A DNA stretch of 56,063 bases from Nostoc sp. CMAA1605 (GCF_021596505.1 NZ_PJIZ01000048.1:1-56063), one strand, 5' to 3'; positions 45,402 to 55,150 are shown, counted from the first letter of the stretch. Made by a program: numbers and translations. The notes: generated by a model from the sequence alone, not told the origin.

Positions 45402-46481
45402 CTACTCGCCAACATAAATTCCCAGAGAACGCGCACTTTGGATTAAGTAACCTTGAGGATCAACGTGTAGGGGACTTTGGGCTACGGCTTCGGAGATGGG
45501 AACGGGTACAACTTCCCCATATTGCCATGCTAACATTTTACCGAACTGTCCTTGAGCTACTAAATCTACGGCTGCTTTGCCGAAAACAGTAGCCGTTAAA
45601 CGGTCTAGTGCTGAGGGAATACCACCTCGTTGAATATGCCCTAAAACAGAAACCCTAGTATCAATCATATCGTCATTCAATTGGGCAATTCGCTCTGCAA
45701 CATATTGACCTATACCGCATTTGGGGGAAGAAGTAGGGATTGGAGATGTAGTATCTGTGGTGTTACACATATCTTCCATGCACAACTTTGCACCTTCAGC
45801 TACTACAACGATCGCAAATTTTCGTTTCCAGCGATCGCGCAATTCGGCTATATGTTGACATAATCCCTTAATTGTGTAGTTGACTTCTGGAATTAAAATT
45901 ACATCTGCACCCCCAGCAATACCAGCGTGTAGGGCTAAATGTCCGGCTGTGCGTCCCATAACTTCAACAATCATGACGCGATCGTGACTAGCGGCGGTAA
46001 AGGTGAGACGATTTAAAGCATCCACAATGGTATTGACTGCGGTATCAAAGCCAATGGCGCGTTCTGTCATGGCGACATCATTATCTATGGTTTTGGGAAT
46101 AGCCACCAAATTCCAATTACCTTGGTTTGCCAGTTGATTAATAATTCCCAAACTACCATCACCACCAATAGCAATTAAGGCATCTAACGCCAATGCTTGA
46201 TAACTGGCAAGGATATCATCTACATGAGTTAGGGTGTCACCCTTATTAATTGTGCCTAAAATTGTACCGCCCATATTAAGTAAGGGGTCAATACCGCGCA
46301 AATCCCAACCGTGGAGATTGAGAGCGATCGCTTGCCGTTCTAGTAAACCTTGAGTGGCATAGGGAATACCTAAAATTTCCCAATCATAAGTCAGTGTGGC
46401 ATGGCTAACAACTGCACGAATTACACAATTCAAACCTGGACAATCACCGCCACTAGTGAGAATACCTATTCTTTTTCGCAT
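45402..46481 (-). CDS. pfkA: 6-phosphofructokinase
   Basis: A 359-residue glycolytic kinase. Starts at ATG 46481 ([20 protein letters not shown]); a longer in-frame start at 46523 would be encoded by repeat DNA. Key motifs: [20 protein letters not shown], the catalytic loop [20 protein letters not shown], and [20 protein letters not shown]. The GGDGS form at the phosphate-donor site is of the ATP-using type. It catalyses fructose-6-phosphate to fructose-1,6-bisphosphate. It is the last of three leftward genes after nifJ and a DHOD-like gene. Confidence 0.93.
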   Translation of the reverse strand: MRKRIGILTSGGDCPGLNCVIRAVVSHATLTYDWEILGIPYATQGLLERQAIALNLHGWDLRGIDPLLNMGGTILGTINKGDTLTHVDDILASYQALALDALIAIGGDGSLGIINQLANQGNWNLVAIPKTIDNDVAMTERAIGFDTAVNTIVDALNRLTFTAASHDRVMIVEVMGRTAGHLALHAGIAGGADVILIPEVNYTIKGLCQHIAELRDRWKRKFAIVVVAEGAKLCMEDMCNTTDTTSPIPTSSPKCGIGQYVAERIAQLNDDMIDTRVSVLGHIQRGGIPSALDRLTATVFGKAAVDLVAQGQFGKMLAWQYGEVVPVPISEAVAQSPLHVDPQGYLIQSARSLGIYVGE

Positions 46482-46489
46482 ATTAATTT

Positions 46490-46702
46490 GGGGATTGGGG
46501 ATTGGGCATGGGGAATTGGGCATGGGGAATTGGGAATTGGGAATTGGGAATTGGGCATGGGGAATTGGGAATTGGGAATTGGGAAATTAAAGGGACAAGG
46601 AAGACAAGAAGAGAATTGTATTTTTAATAGTCAATTCCTTATGCCCTATGCCCCATGCCCCATGCCCTATGCCCTATGCTCCATGCCCTATGCCCCATGC
46701 CC
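46490..46702. repeat. STRR blocks (GGGAATT, GGGCATG; then CCCTATG/CCCCATG)
   Basis: Tandem GGGGATT, GGGCATG and GGGAATT heptamers (about 46490-46586) and CCCTATG/CCCCATG heptamers (about 46636-46702) fill the spacer between the DHOD-like gene and pfkA. Open frames over this stretch are repeat-derived. Confidence 0.85.
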
Positions 46703-46706
46703 AACA

Positions 46707-47738
46707 TCAACCGTGATAATAAGAAGGTTCGTAAATTCTGCCCCATTCTGGTTTATATGTCTGCAAAGCGCGCATATATTGGGCGCGTTCAAAGGCACTG
46801 GGGTTGGGGCAGTTTTTCTGGCTCATGCTGCCTTGTAGTTGTTGGACGGATTCGTATTCGTGCTTTTCCATCCATTCGCGCATTTCTTGTTCTATACACC
46901 GCAAATGGTTAATGCCATGTCGTAATAAGACAGCGCACAGCATTGTAATGTTTGCCCCAGCCATAAGCATTTTTAAGACATCATGGGCAGTGTGAATCCC
47001 GCTTGTGGCGGCTAAGTCGGCATGGATGCGATCGTAAAGAATGGCAATCCAGCGCAGAGGTAAACGCATGGCTTGGGGGGTACTTAATAGTACGTGGGGT
47101 TGTACTTCTAGGGTTTCTAAGTTAATGTCTGGCTGGTAAAAGCGGTTAAATAATACTAAAGCGTCAACTCCGGCCTGATCAAAACGTTTTGCCATGTTTG
47201 CCATGTTGGTAAAATAGGGACTCAGTTTTACTGAGACAGGAATGGCAACGGCGGCTTTGACGACCTGGAACATATTGATATAGCTTTGTTCTATCTGGTC
47301 GCTGGTTTTGTCTGGATCAGTTTGTACAGAGTAAATGTTTAATTCTAGGGCGGCTGCGCCTGCTTGCTCAAGCATTCTGGCGTAATCTGTCCAACCATCT
47401 AAGGAAGAACCGTTAAGACTGGCAATTAAGGGGATTTTTACTTTTTGTTTGGCTTTGTAGATTAACTCTAGATATTCGTCTGGGCCTAGACGGAAATTTT
47501 CTGGTTCAGGGAAATAAGTCAAAGATTCAGGAAAACTTTCTGTGCCGTAGGTGAGATGATGATGGAGTTCGTAAGTTTCCATGCTTAACTGTTCTTCAAA
47601 CAGTGATGGGAGGACAATAGCGGCTGCGCCTGCATCTTCCATCCACACAATGTTATCAATATCTCCTGTCAAGGGAGAGGCTGAAGGCACAAGCGGCGAT
47701 CGCAACCTCATCCCCATGTAAGTTGTTGTTAAATCCAT
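46707..47738 (-). CDS. dihydroorotate dehydrogenase-like flavoprotein
   Basis: A 343-residue TIM-barrel protein of the DHOD family: [83 protein letters not shown]-binding positions are broadly present, but the sequence belongs to the group found beside pyruvate:ferredoxin oxidoreductase genes rather than to PyrD of pyrimidine synthesis. Its reaction is not established. It starts 97 bp after the nifJ stop, on the same strand. Confidence 0.85.
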   Translation of the reverse strand: MDLTTTYMGMRLRSPLVPSASPLTGDIDNIVWMEDAGAAAIVLPSLFEEQLSMETYELHHHLTYGTESFPESLTYFPEPENFRLGPDEYLELIYKAKQKVKIPLIASLNGSSLDGWTDYARMLEQAGAAALELNIYSVQTDPDKTSDQIEQSYINMFQVVKAAVAIPVSVKLSPYFTNMANMAKRFDQAGVDALVLFNRFYQPDINLETLEVQPHVLLSTPQAMRLPLRWIAILYDRIHADLAATSGIHTAHDVLKMLMAGANITMLCAVLLRHGINHLRCIEQEMREWMEKHEYESVQQLQGSMSQKNCPNPSAFERAQYMRALQTYKPEWGRIYEPSYYHG

Positions 47739-47835
47739 GTTGATATTTTTCCTGCTGATTTAATGGGATTAAAATTTTAGGAAGTTATACAAATATACAT
47801 ATGCTGTAAGTAATAAGACTTACAGCATTAAACTA

Positions 47836-50800
47836 TTAAACTCCTACTCCTTCTGCATTTGAGCCGTTTTGATCATTGATTTTTGATGACTTATGATTAG
47901 CATTAACAACTTGTCTGGCTGCTAGGTATTGGTACATTTGCCATCTTGTATTCACATCATTTTGCGCTTCTTGCAGTAATTGTCTAGCCACGGTAGGGTT
48001 AATTTTTGTTAACATCTTGAAGCGATTTTCTAAATACATGGAATCTTCTACTGATAGCTTCGGTGAGCGTGAGTCAAGTTGTAGAGGATTCTTACCTTGT
48101 TTGGTTAAATCAGGGTGATAACGATATAGCAACCATCTCCCAGATTCAACGACAGCTTTTTGATTCTGCATTGCTGTACTTAAGTTAATGCCGTGGGCAA
48201 TGCAATGGCTATAAGCAATAATTAGCGAAGGGCCGTTATAGGCTTCAGCTTCTAAAAATGCTTTAAGGGTATGTTCATCCCTTGCGCCCATTGCGACACT
48301 CGCCACGTAAACATTACCGTAGGTCATTGCAATTAAACCCAAGTCTTTTTTCGCCGCAGGTTTACCACCAGCCGCAAATTTAGCTACAGCCCCTTTTGGT
48401 GTAGATTTAGACATTTGTCCGCCTGTGTTGGAATATACCTCTGTGTCAAGAACGAGGATATTCACATTGCGTCCACTAGCGATGACGTGATCTAAGCCAC
48501 CGTAGCCGATATCATAAGCCCAACCATCACCCCCTATCATCCAAACGCTCTTTTTCACTAGGTAATCAGCCAGACTCAGGAGTTGTTGCGCTTGGGGGTT
48601 GGCTATTTCTGTGAGTCGTTGCTTGAGCATTTTAACGCGATCGCGTTGTTCCCAAATATCGGCTTCATCTTTTTGCTGATTATTTAGCAGGTGATCTACT
48701 AGTTCTGTACCTACTTCCTCCGCTAATTTTTGTAATAATTCAATAGCAAATTCCGTTTGCTTATCAATAGAAATACGGAAACCTAAGCCAAATTCGGCGT
48801 TATCTTCAAACAAACTATTTGACCAAGCAGGCCCCCGTCCTTCAGCGTTATATGTCCAAGGGGTAGTAGGTAAATTACCGCCGTAAATGGAAGAACAACC
48901 GGTGGCGTTAGCAACAATCATGCGATCGCCAAACAATTGTGTGGCTAACTTAATATAGGGTGTTTCGCCACAACCCGCACAAGCCCCAGAAAATTCAAAT
49001 AACGGTTCTTGCATCTGTTGCTGATTAATATGATTCAGCTTTAAGTTGCGTCTATCGGGGTTAGGCAAACTCAAGAAGAAATCCCAATTTTCCCTTTCTG
49101 TTTCCCGTAGGGGTAATTGTGGCTGCATATTAATTGCTTTTTTGCGCGGTTCAGCTTTATTCTTAGCCGGACACACATCCACGCAGATACCGCAACCAGT
49201 ACAATCTTCTGCTGCTACTTGGATGGTAAATTTTAACCCATGCCAATCATGATCTTTAGCGTTAGCACTCTTAAAAGTAGGTGGCGCATTCTCTAATTCT
49301 TGTTCTTCGTAAACCTTACTGCGAATTACACTGTGGGGACATACCATCACACATTTTCCACATTGAATGCAGACATTAGTGTCCCAAACCGGAATTTCTT
49401 GGGCAATATTGCGTTTTTCCCATTTCGCTGTCCCCGTGGGATATGTCCCATCAACAGGTAAAGCACTTACAGGTAATTCATCCCCCGCGCGGGCAATAAT
49501 TTTACCTAAGACATCGCGGACAAAAGGTGGGGCATTGGTCATGGGGCATTGGGCATGGGAAGATAATTCTTTCCCAGTCCCCAGTCCCCAGTCCCCAGTC
49601 CCCAGTCCCCAGTCCCCAGTCCCCAATTCATATAAGTTATCTAAAGTTGTATCTACGGCTTGAATATTCATTTGGACGATTTGTTCGCCTTTTTTACCGT
49701 AGGTTTTGCGAATCGATTTTTTAATTTCTGCAATGGCTTCTTCTCTGGGCAATACTCCAGATAAAGCAAAGAAACAAACCTGCATCACGGTGTTAATTCT
49801 GCCAGCCATCCCTGCTTCACGGGCTACTTTGTAGGCGTTGATGGCATAAACTTTCAGTTGTTTCTCTTGAATTTGGGCTTTGATAGTCTCTGGGAGTTGT
49901 TGCCCAATTTCTTCTTTGTCGAAAGGAGCGTTTATTAAGAAAGTGCCGCCTGGTATAATGTCTTGGAGGATGGGAAACTTTTCTAAAAATTCCCACTGAT
50001 GGCAAGCGACAAAGTTGGCTTTGGTTATTAAGTAAGTAGAACGGATGGGTTGCGAACCAAAACGCAGGTGTGAAACGGTGACAGAACCGGATTTTTTGGA
50101 GTCGTAAACAAAGTAGCCTTGGGCGTAGTTATCGGTTTCTTCCCCAATAATTTTAATGGAGTTTTTATTTGCGCCTACTGTCCCATCTGCACCTAAACCG
50201 TAAAAGATAGCTCTAACTATATTGTCTGGTTCAATGTTGAAGTTGGGGTCATAGTCTAAGCTGGTGTGGGTGACATCATCGTTAATGCCGATAGTAAAAT
50301 GATTCTTTGGTGTAGGTTGGGCTAAATTATCAAAAATTCCCTTCACCATTGCGGGTGTAAATTCTTTGGATGATAAACCGTAGCGACCACCAACGACCAA
50401 TTTTAGATTTTGGATTTTGGATTTTGGATTTGCTTCATTTAGTGCTGTGACTACATCTTGATATAAAGGTTCGCCTATGCTTCCTGGTTCTTTGGTACGG
50501 TCTAAAACGGCGATGCTTTGAGTGGTGGGGGGTAAGGCGGCGAGAAATCTTTGGTTATCAAAGGGGCGATATAGGCGCACTTTCATGACACCGACTTTTT
50601 CGCCTTGGGTGTTGAGATAATCTACTGTCTCATGTACTGTCTCACAACCAGAACCCATAATAATAATGATGCGTTCGGCTGTGGGGTCGCCGTGATATTC
50701 AAATAGTTGATATTGTCTTCCAGTTTGTTGGGCGAATTCGTCCATGACTTGTTGCGTAATGTCAGGACAGCTTAGATAATAGGGGTTAACAGTTTCTCTG

Positions 50801-51486
50801 GCTTGGAAATAGACATCGGGATTTTGGGCTGTACCACGTAATACGGGTTTATCTGGCGTTAATGACCGTGAACGATGAGCCAAAATTAATTCATCAGGAA
50901 TAAGTGCTTGTAAATCTGCATCTGTTAATAGTTCCACTTTATTGACTTCATGGGAAGTGCGGAAGCCGTCAAAAAAGTGTAAGAAAGGGATGCGTGATGC
51001 TAGGCTTGCTTTTGTGGAAATTAAAGCAAAATCATGGGCTTCTTGGACGGACGCAGCGCACAACATAGCAAAACCAGTACCCCGACAAGCCATAACATCG
51101 CTGTGGTCGCCAAAAATTGATAGGCCTTGGGCTGCTAGCGATCGCGCCGCAATGTGAAATACTGTAGGTGTAAGTTCCCCAGCAATCTTATACATATTCG
51201 GGATCATCAGCAATAATCCCTGGGATGCAGTGAATGTAGTTGTTAGTGACCCCGTTTGTAAAGCCCCATGTACCGCACCTGCAACTCCGCCTTCACTCTG
51301 CATCTGCACTACGGCTGGTACAGTACCCCAAATATTCGGTTTATTTTCGCTAGCCCAAGCATCCGCCCATTCCGCCATCGGTGAAGATGGGGTGATAGGA
51401 TAAATAGCTATAACTTCATTGAGTCGATAGACAACTTGAGCCACAGCTTCATTACCATCTATAGTTGCAAAATTTTTTTTGTTCAT
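47836..51486 (-). CDS. nifJ: pyruvate:ferredoxin (flavodoxin) oxidoreductase
   Basis: A 1216-residue single-chain PFOR, converting pyruvate and CoA to acetyl-CoA, CO2 and reduced ferredoxin or flavodoxin. N-terminal domain: EVIAIYPITPSSPMAEWADA (pyruvate-binding TPSSP, about 32-36). Two 4Fe-4S motifs: CIQCGKCVMVCP (about 705-716) and CTGCGICVDVCP (about 760-771). The proximal cluster/TPP part has CAGCGETPY and GDGWAYDIGYGG (about 983-994) with DTEVYSNTGGQMSKSTP. Residues about 620-648 are encoded by inserted 7-bp repeats, and residues near 355-365 by a GATTTTGG-like repeat, both in frame. NifJ supplies electrons to nitrogenase or hydrogenase under low iron or anoxia. Upstream member of nifJ-DHOD-pfkA. 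Confidence 0.95.
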   Translation of the reverse strand: MNKKNFATIDGNEAVAQVVYRLNEVIAIYPITPSSPMAEWADAWASENKPNIWGTVPAVVQMQSEGGVAGAVHGALQTGSLTTTFTASQGLLLMIPNMYKIAGELTPTVFHIAARSLAAQGLSIFGDHSDVMACRGTGFAMLCAASVQEAHDFALISTKASLASRIPFLHFFDGFRTSHEVNKVELLTDADLQALIPDELILAHRSRSLTPDKPVLRGTAQNPDVYFQARETVNPYYLSCPDITQQVMDEFAQQTGRQYQLFEYHGDPTAERIIIIMGSGCETVHETVDYLNTQGEKVGVMKVRLYRPFDNQRFLAALPPTTQSIAVLDRTKEPGSIGEPLYQDVVTALNEANPKSKIQNLKLVVGGRYGLSSKEFTPAMVKGIFDNLAQPTPKNHFTIGINDDVTHTSLDYDPNFNIEPDNIVRAIFYGLGADGTVGANKNSIKIIGEETDNYAQGYFVYDSKKSGSVTVSHLRFGSQPIRSTYLITKANFVACHQWEFLEKFPILQDIIPGGTFLINAPFDKEEIGQQLPETIKAQIQEKQLKVYAINAYKVAREAGMAGRINTVMQVCFFALSGVLPREEAIAEIKKSIRKTYGKKGEQIVQMNIQAVDTTLDNLYELGTGDWGLGTGDWGLGTGKELSSHAQCPMTNAPPFVRDVLGKIIARAGDELPVSALPVDGTYPTGTAKWEKRNIAQEIPVWDTNVCIQCGKCVMVCPHSVIRSKVYEEQELENAPPTFKSANAKDHDWHGLKFTIQVAAEDCTGCGICVDVCPAKNKAEPRKKAINMQPQLPLRETERENWDFFLSLPNPDRRNLKLNHINQQQMQEPLFEFSGACAGCGETPYIKLATQLFGDRMIVANATGCSSIYGGNLPTTPWTYNAEGRGPAWSNSLFEDNAEFGLGFRISIDKQTEFAIELLQKLAEEVGTELVDHLLNNQQKDEADIWEQRDRVKMLKQRLTEIANPQAQQLLSLADYLVKKSVWMIGGDGWAYDIGYGGLDHVIASGRNVNILVLDTEVYSNTGGQMSKSTPKGAVAKFAAGGKPAAKKDLGLIAMTYGNVYVASVAMGARDEHTLKAFLEAEAYNGPSLIIAYSHCIAHGINLSTAMQNQKAVVESGRWLLYRYHPDLTKQGKNPLQLDSRSPKLSVEDSMYLENRFKMLTKINPTVARQLLQEAQNDVNTRWQMYQYLAARQVVNANHKSSKINDQNGSNAEGVGV
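49540..49626. repeat. in-frame STRR insertion within nifJ
   Basis: CCCCAGT heptamers (about 7.5 copies, 49573-49625) preceded by GGGCATT/GGGCATG units. In the nifJ frame they code for a W-G-L-G-T-G-D repeat and HAQCPMTN. They replace the normal linker before the ferredoxin-like domain and leave the frame open. Confidence 0.85.
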
Positions 51487-52111
51487 AGTTGTGTCTCAAA
51501 AATAAGAGATAATAATTTTTACTGTTTAGATGTGTAATTTTTGGTGTATTGACTTGATTAGTCTTGTCTGTACAAATAGGAGTCTAGGGAAGATTCCCTT
51601 TTCAAACTAAAATGAAAGTTTGAGGAACTTGTGAGGAGAATCCCCCAATCACAAGAAAATAGCTGTAGAGTTTTCCGTGTGTCAGTTGAGCCAGTTTTTA
51701 CAGCGTGATTGGGCAATTTTTCTCTGATTAAATAATTAATGAAATTAACAATACAGTAAGTAAAAATACTAACTTTTAGAAGATTTAACCTGAAACTAAA
51801 AAAAAATTTCCCTTTGAGCAATTTCCTCACAAGTTCCTCAAATTGTTGCCATAAATTAAAAATGTAGAAACCGCCAGCAGTAATTGGACAGCCTCAATAG
51901 CTTGCTTCCCAAACATACTGGTTACAACTATCACTTCTACAGTCATCTTTTTAGGTAGTTGATTCAGAAGTCATGGTTGTCATCAACGAGAGGAATTAGC
52001 TATGAGTATCCAACTTCGCTAATGGGTTCATCGAAAAGCGATGCTGGCTTTATTTATCTACTATTTCTCATTAAAAATTTATTACCTTGACATCTTAAGT
52101 TGCTATTTTCA
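51487..52111. other. 625-bp intergenic region upstream of nifJ
   Basis: Contains the 19-bp inverted-repeat element (51619-51842) and a six-codon mini-ORF with a strong ribosome site: GAGAGGAATTAGCT, ATG 52002, stop at 52020-52022. The nifJ promoter must lie between 51487 and the element, or the element supplies it. Confidence 0.5.
51619..51842. mobile_element. MITE-like element with perfect 19-bp inverted ends
   Basis: TTTGAGGAACTTGTGAGGA (51619-51637) is exactly complementary to 51824-51842. The 224-bp unit has no transposase gene; a short leftward open frame inside looks decayed. No target-site duplication is obvious. It lies 133-356 bp upstream of the nifJ start codon. Confidence 0.5.
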
Positions 52112-52360
52112 ATGTTCAAGCAAAAACATTTCAAAAGCTTCATCAAAGCAATTGGCATCTTTTTAAATCAGCCGATTATTCATCATGATACTGTTTTTAA
52201 TCCTCTTATTTTCTGGCACATTTATCACAATCGACAGATATTAGAGAATTGTTGGAATTATGATCTAATTCAGTTTTTTGAAAGATGTTGGCAAATTCAT
52301 GCAACAGAGTTATCAGATAAATACAATTCCAGAAATGATTCCCATTCCATCGGTATTTAA
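52112..52360 (+). CDS. hypothetical protein, 82 residues
   Basis: ATG 52112 opens a frame rich in Phe, Ile and His (MFKQKHFKSFIKAIGIFLNQ, IFWHIYHNRQILENCWNYDL). No known motif. It ends 24 bp before the next small gene, which has a perfect ribosome site, so the two may be co-transcribed. Codon composition is plausible but there is no strong ribosome site for this one. Confidence 0.4.
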   Translation: MFKQKHFKSFIKAIGIFLNQPIIHHDTVFNPLIFWHIYHNRQILENCWNYDLIQFFERCWQIHATELSDKYNSRNDSHSIGI

Positions 52361-52384
52361 CCACTATATACAAGGAGGAAATTT

Positions 52385-52552
52385 ATGTTTACTGTTAAGA
52401 GCTTATTACAAAATATGAAAAACTTAGGTCAACAATTAATTAACTACCTTTCTGGCGCAGTTTCTAGAATATTCAGCGTCAGAGATGACAATTATCCAGC
52501 AACGGGTGTACAGCCTTTTAATGGTGACATTCCCAAAAAACAAGATTTCTAA
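52385..52552 (+). CDS. small protein, 55 residues, with strong ribosome site
   Basis: AAGGAGG (52372-52378) lies 6 nt before ATG 52385, the best Shine-Dalgarno in this region. The product begins MFTVKSLLQNMKNLGQQLIN, with an amphipathic helix (residues 1-32), and ends in a polar tail (DDNYPATGVQPFNGDIPKKQ). No cysteine, signal peptide or known domain. I think it is a real gene of unknown role, possibly peripheral to a membrane through the helix. Confidence 0.65.
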   Translation: MFTVKSLLQNMKNLGQQLINYLSGAVSRIFSVRDDNYPATGVQPFNGDIPKKQDF

Positions 52553-52639
52553 ACTCCAAAGTACAAGTCATGTTTTCAATTGGATTTAAGCTGAAAAATT
52601 CAATTAAAATGCTTGCAAGTTTAAACAGTTTTAATCGGC

Positions 52640-52664
52640 GTAGTAAGGCTAACCACCTTACTAC
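52640..52664 (+). terminator. 9-bp hairpin between small genes
   Basis: GTAGTAAGG (52640-52648) and CCTTACTAC (52656-52664) around CTAACCA, followed by TAACTTTTA. It lies 88 bp after the 55-residue gene and 25 bp before the phosphatase-like gene. The arm GTAGTAAGG is also part of the dispersed palindromes listed above, so it may be a short member of that family. Confidence 0.4.
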
Positions 52665-52688
52665 TAACTTTTATGGCAAAGCTGTGAT

Positions 52689-53072
52689 ATGGATATTATC
52701 AGAAAAATTAACCATGAATTATCCATCGCAGGGCAAATTACTCCAGAGCAATTTCCCCAACTTCTTGTTGATGGTTATAAGTCTATATTGAATTTGCGAT
52801 CGCCCGATGAAAAAGGCTGGCTAGATGATGAAAAAGATAAACTAGAATTTCTTGGTTTGCGTTATCTTAATATACCTACCAAAGTTGAAGAAATTAACTG
52901 TCAAACTACACTGCAAGTCCTACAAATCATCAATGAATTACCTAAGCCAGCTTTAATTCATTGTGACAATTCTATACGTTCAGCAGTAATAGCCTTATTG
53001 TATATTGCGACTAAACAAGGTATTACCTTTGAAAAGGCTATTGAGTTAACAATGAGTCTGGGTTTAATATAA
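52689..53072 (+). CDS. DSP/beta-lactamase-hydrolase-like phosphatase domain protein (DUF442)
   Basis: A 127-residue protein with a tyrosine/dual-specificity-phosphatase-like fold: GQITPEQFPQLLVDGYKSIL, NLRSPDEKGW and the P-loop LIHCDNSIRSAVIALLYIA (Cys92 and Arg97, the C-x4-R spacing of DUF442 proteins). The nucleophile and arginine are present. Homologues are fused to lactamase or sulphide-oxidising domains elsewhere; this one stands alone. Substrate unknown. Confidence 0.8.
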   Translation: MDIIRKINHELSIAGQITPEQFPQLLVDGYKSILNLRSPDEKGWLDDEKDKLEFLGLRYLNIPTKVEEINCQTTLQVLQIINELPKPALIHCDNSIRSAVIALLYIATKQGITFEKAIELTMSLGLI

Positions 53073-53986
53073 TCTTATTTTTCTGCCTAAAAATAAAAAT
53101 TTTTAACAATTCTTTTTAAGAATAAAATTAACCAAACTGTATCAAACAAAGACAGAGAACAGTTTGCAAAAGCATTACCATCAAGCTAGACAGTCCCGAT
53201 AAAACTTATTTTATAAGTTTTGCATAAAAGAGCGACTAAGATTTTTACTCAGCACCGGCTAAACGCCGCGCTACCGCTAACAGCACTCACAACTCAGCAC
53301 TCACATTACAAACCACTGTATTGCCGAATACAAACTAATATAAAGTTACATCTATATATAAAGTAGTAGAGATTTGACGCTACTGACAGAAGTATAGCTG
53401 AGAGATTTTCGTTATCGTTAATGACAAGTCAATACGGTCTTTTTTTGGAATATTCAGAGCTACACCTTTCAATCACGGAACATTTCAAATCTACTACTAA
53501 GGATAGAAGAATTTTACGATGAAAAAATATACAATCACGGGTTGGCTTGTCAAAATAAGCAACTCCAAGAATCATTAAACAGTTTTTCGGAGAAAATCTA
53601 TAGTTAGTTTCAATTCAATAGTGATTTTTAATGGTTTAATGGTATTGCTGGCTGTTTTGCGTTAAATACTCCAATTCTCTAAATCTCAGGATAAATGTAG
53701 ATTTGCCGTTGATTTTAAATTTCATCACTGTGAACAATTTTAGATTTTAGAGAATGTAAGTTGGGATTGACTGCGCCCACAAAGTGACGCAGCTGGAATA
53801 TTTTCAATTTATGATAGCGTACCGGACACAGTGCAACGAGTATTTTAGACTTGTTCACCCCAAAAGGAACGGGGCTTTAGCTTGCTGTTTCGATAGGACT
53901 ATCAAAAATAATCCCATGATTCAAGATTTAAAATCTAAAACTTGGAATCTCAAATCAATGCTGCAATTAAGTAATAAAAATTTAAA
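53073..53986. other. 914-bp gap, no convincing gene
   Basis: AT-rich DNA upstream of the PAS-Crp regulator. It contains a GC-rich dispersed repeat (53247-53304). A rightward open frame at 53784-53990 encodes a repeat-like C-terminus (GATTTAAAATC units) and has no ribosome site. No tRNA fold seen. Confidence 0.45.
53247..53304. repeat. GC-rich small dispersed repeat with ACTCAGCAC ends
   Basis: ACTCAGCACCGGCTAAACGC, then CGCGCTACCGCTAACAGCAC, then ACTCAGCACTCAC. It stands out against AT-rich surroundings. The ACTCAGCAC phrase also forms the hairpin after leuA (12367-12375). Confidence 0.55.
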
Positions 53987-55150
53987 GTGAATATAGAATT
54001 ATTTATCCAACGAGCTGAAGCACTACACAAACAGTTAGCAGATTTATATCAAACTGCTAGCGTTCTACCTTGGATTCCACCAGATTTACTACCGCAAGCC
54101 TTTAAAGAACTTTATAGTAATTCTAAGATGGTACAGTTAGCAGCTGAACAACTTTATCAGCACAATGCAGAACTTTTACAAACCAGAAGTCTATTAGAAG
54201 CAGAAAGACTGCATTATTATGATTTATTTGAATTTGCACCAGATGCTTATTTTGTAACTAATGTTGAAGGGATTATTCAAGAAGCAAACCTAACCACAGT
54301 TAAATTGCTAAATGTTTCTAAGCAGATGTTAATTGGGCAATCAATGCTTAACTTTATCTCTATTGAAGAACGAGAAAATTTACGCCTTGAACTCAATCAG
54401 CTATTGCATTCTGATAGCAGTAAAGAAATACTATTACGCGTTCAAGCAGGTAGAGATAAAGCTTTTGATGCTAGTTTAACAGTAACAGTAGTTCGTAACC
54501 AATCTGGTAAACCTACTGGTTTGCGATGGTTATTACGTCATATGAATCAGCATGAATCTAATAATCTAGCAGCAATTAACCATGATGAATTTTTGTGTCA
54601 GAATCGTCCGATTCATATATACAGTAAAGGTGAAGATATTCCCTTAAACCCTTTAGGCATTTTCTATGTTCGCCAAGGATTAGTCAAGTTAAATACTTTC
54701 TGCGAAACCGGAGAAGAAATTTTACTAGGATTAGCAACACCCAGAATGGTATTTGGTTCTAGTATGACATCTTTAGCTATTTACCAAGCTACATCTTTAA
54801 CAGATGTAGAGTTAATATCGATTCATTTAAATGAATTATCTTTAAATTCCACACTTAGCCATATTATCTGCCCCAAAATCAATCAGAGATTAAAGCAAAC
54901 AGAATCGCTATTATTCCTTTCTGGTAAGCGAAAATTAGAAGATAGGCTAAATTATTTTTTACAATTTCTGAAACAAGAAGTTGGCGAACTTGTATCAGAT
55001 GGATATCGTTTAAATATTCGCTTAACTCATGAAGATATCGCTAGTGCTTGCGGTACTACCAGAGTTACAATTACAAGATTAATCGGTAAATTACAACAAC
55101 AGGGATTGATTAGTTTTGATTCAAGAAAACATATAATCGTAAGAAATTAG
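53987..55150 (+). CDS. PAS domain - Crp/Fnr-type transcriptional regulator
   Basis: A 387-residue protein starting at GTG 53987. After an N-terminal helical region (1-65) lies a PAS sensor domain (about 68-180: LFEFAPDAYFVTNVEGIIQE and ANLTTVKLLNVSKQMLIGQS). Then comes a Crp-like beta-roll (about 205-310, FYVRQGLVKLNTFCETGEEI) and a Crp helix-turn-helix (RLTHEDIASACGTTRVTITR, then LIGKLQQQGLI). No cAMP-binding residues are visible. Cys175-type haem or flavin ligands are not evident, so the PAS signal is unknown. The HTH resembles that of the Crp protein at 33377. PAS and Crp modules on one chain are uncommon. Confidence 0.88.
   Translation: MNIELFIQRAEALHKQLADLYQTASVLPWIPPDLLPQAFKELYSNSKMVQLAAEQLYQHNAELLQTRSLLEAERLHYYDLFEFAPDAYFVTNVEGIIQEANLTTVKLLNVSKQMLIGQSMLNFISIEERENLRLELNQLLHSDSSKEILLRVQAGRDKAFDASLTVTVVRNQSGKPTGLRWLLRHMNQHESNNLAAINHDEFLCQNRPIHIYSKGEDIPLNPLGIFYVRQGLVKLNTFCETGEEILLGLATPRMVFGSSMTSLAIYQATSLTDVELISIHLNELSLNSTLSHIICPKINQRLKQTESLLFLSGKRKLEDRLNYFLQFLKQEVGELVSDGYRLNIRLTHEDIASACGTTRVTITRLIGKLQQQGLISFDSRKHIIVRN

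Noticed and set aside
53784..53990. 68-codon open frame just before the PAS-Crp gene
   Set aside because: Its C-terminal half is coded by a GATTTAAAATC-type low-complexity repeat and it has no ribosome site.
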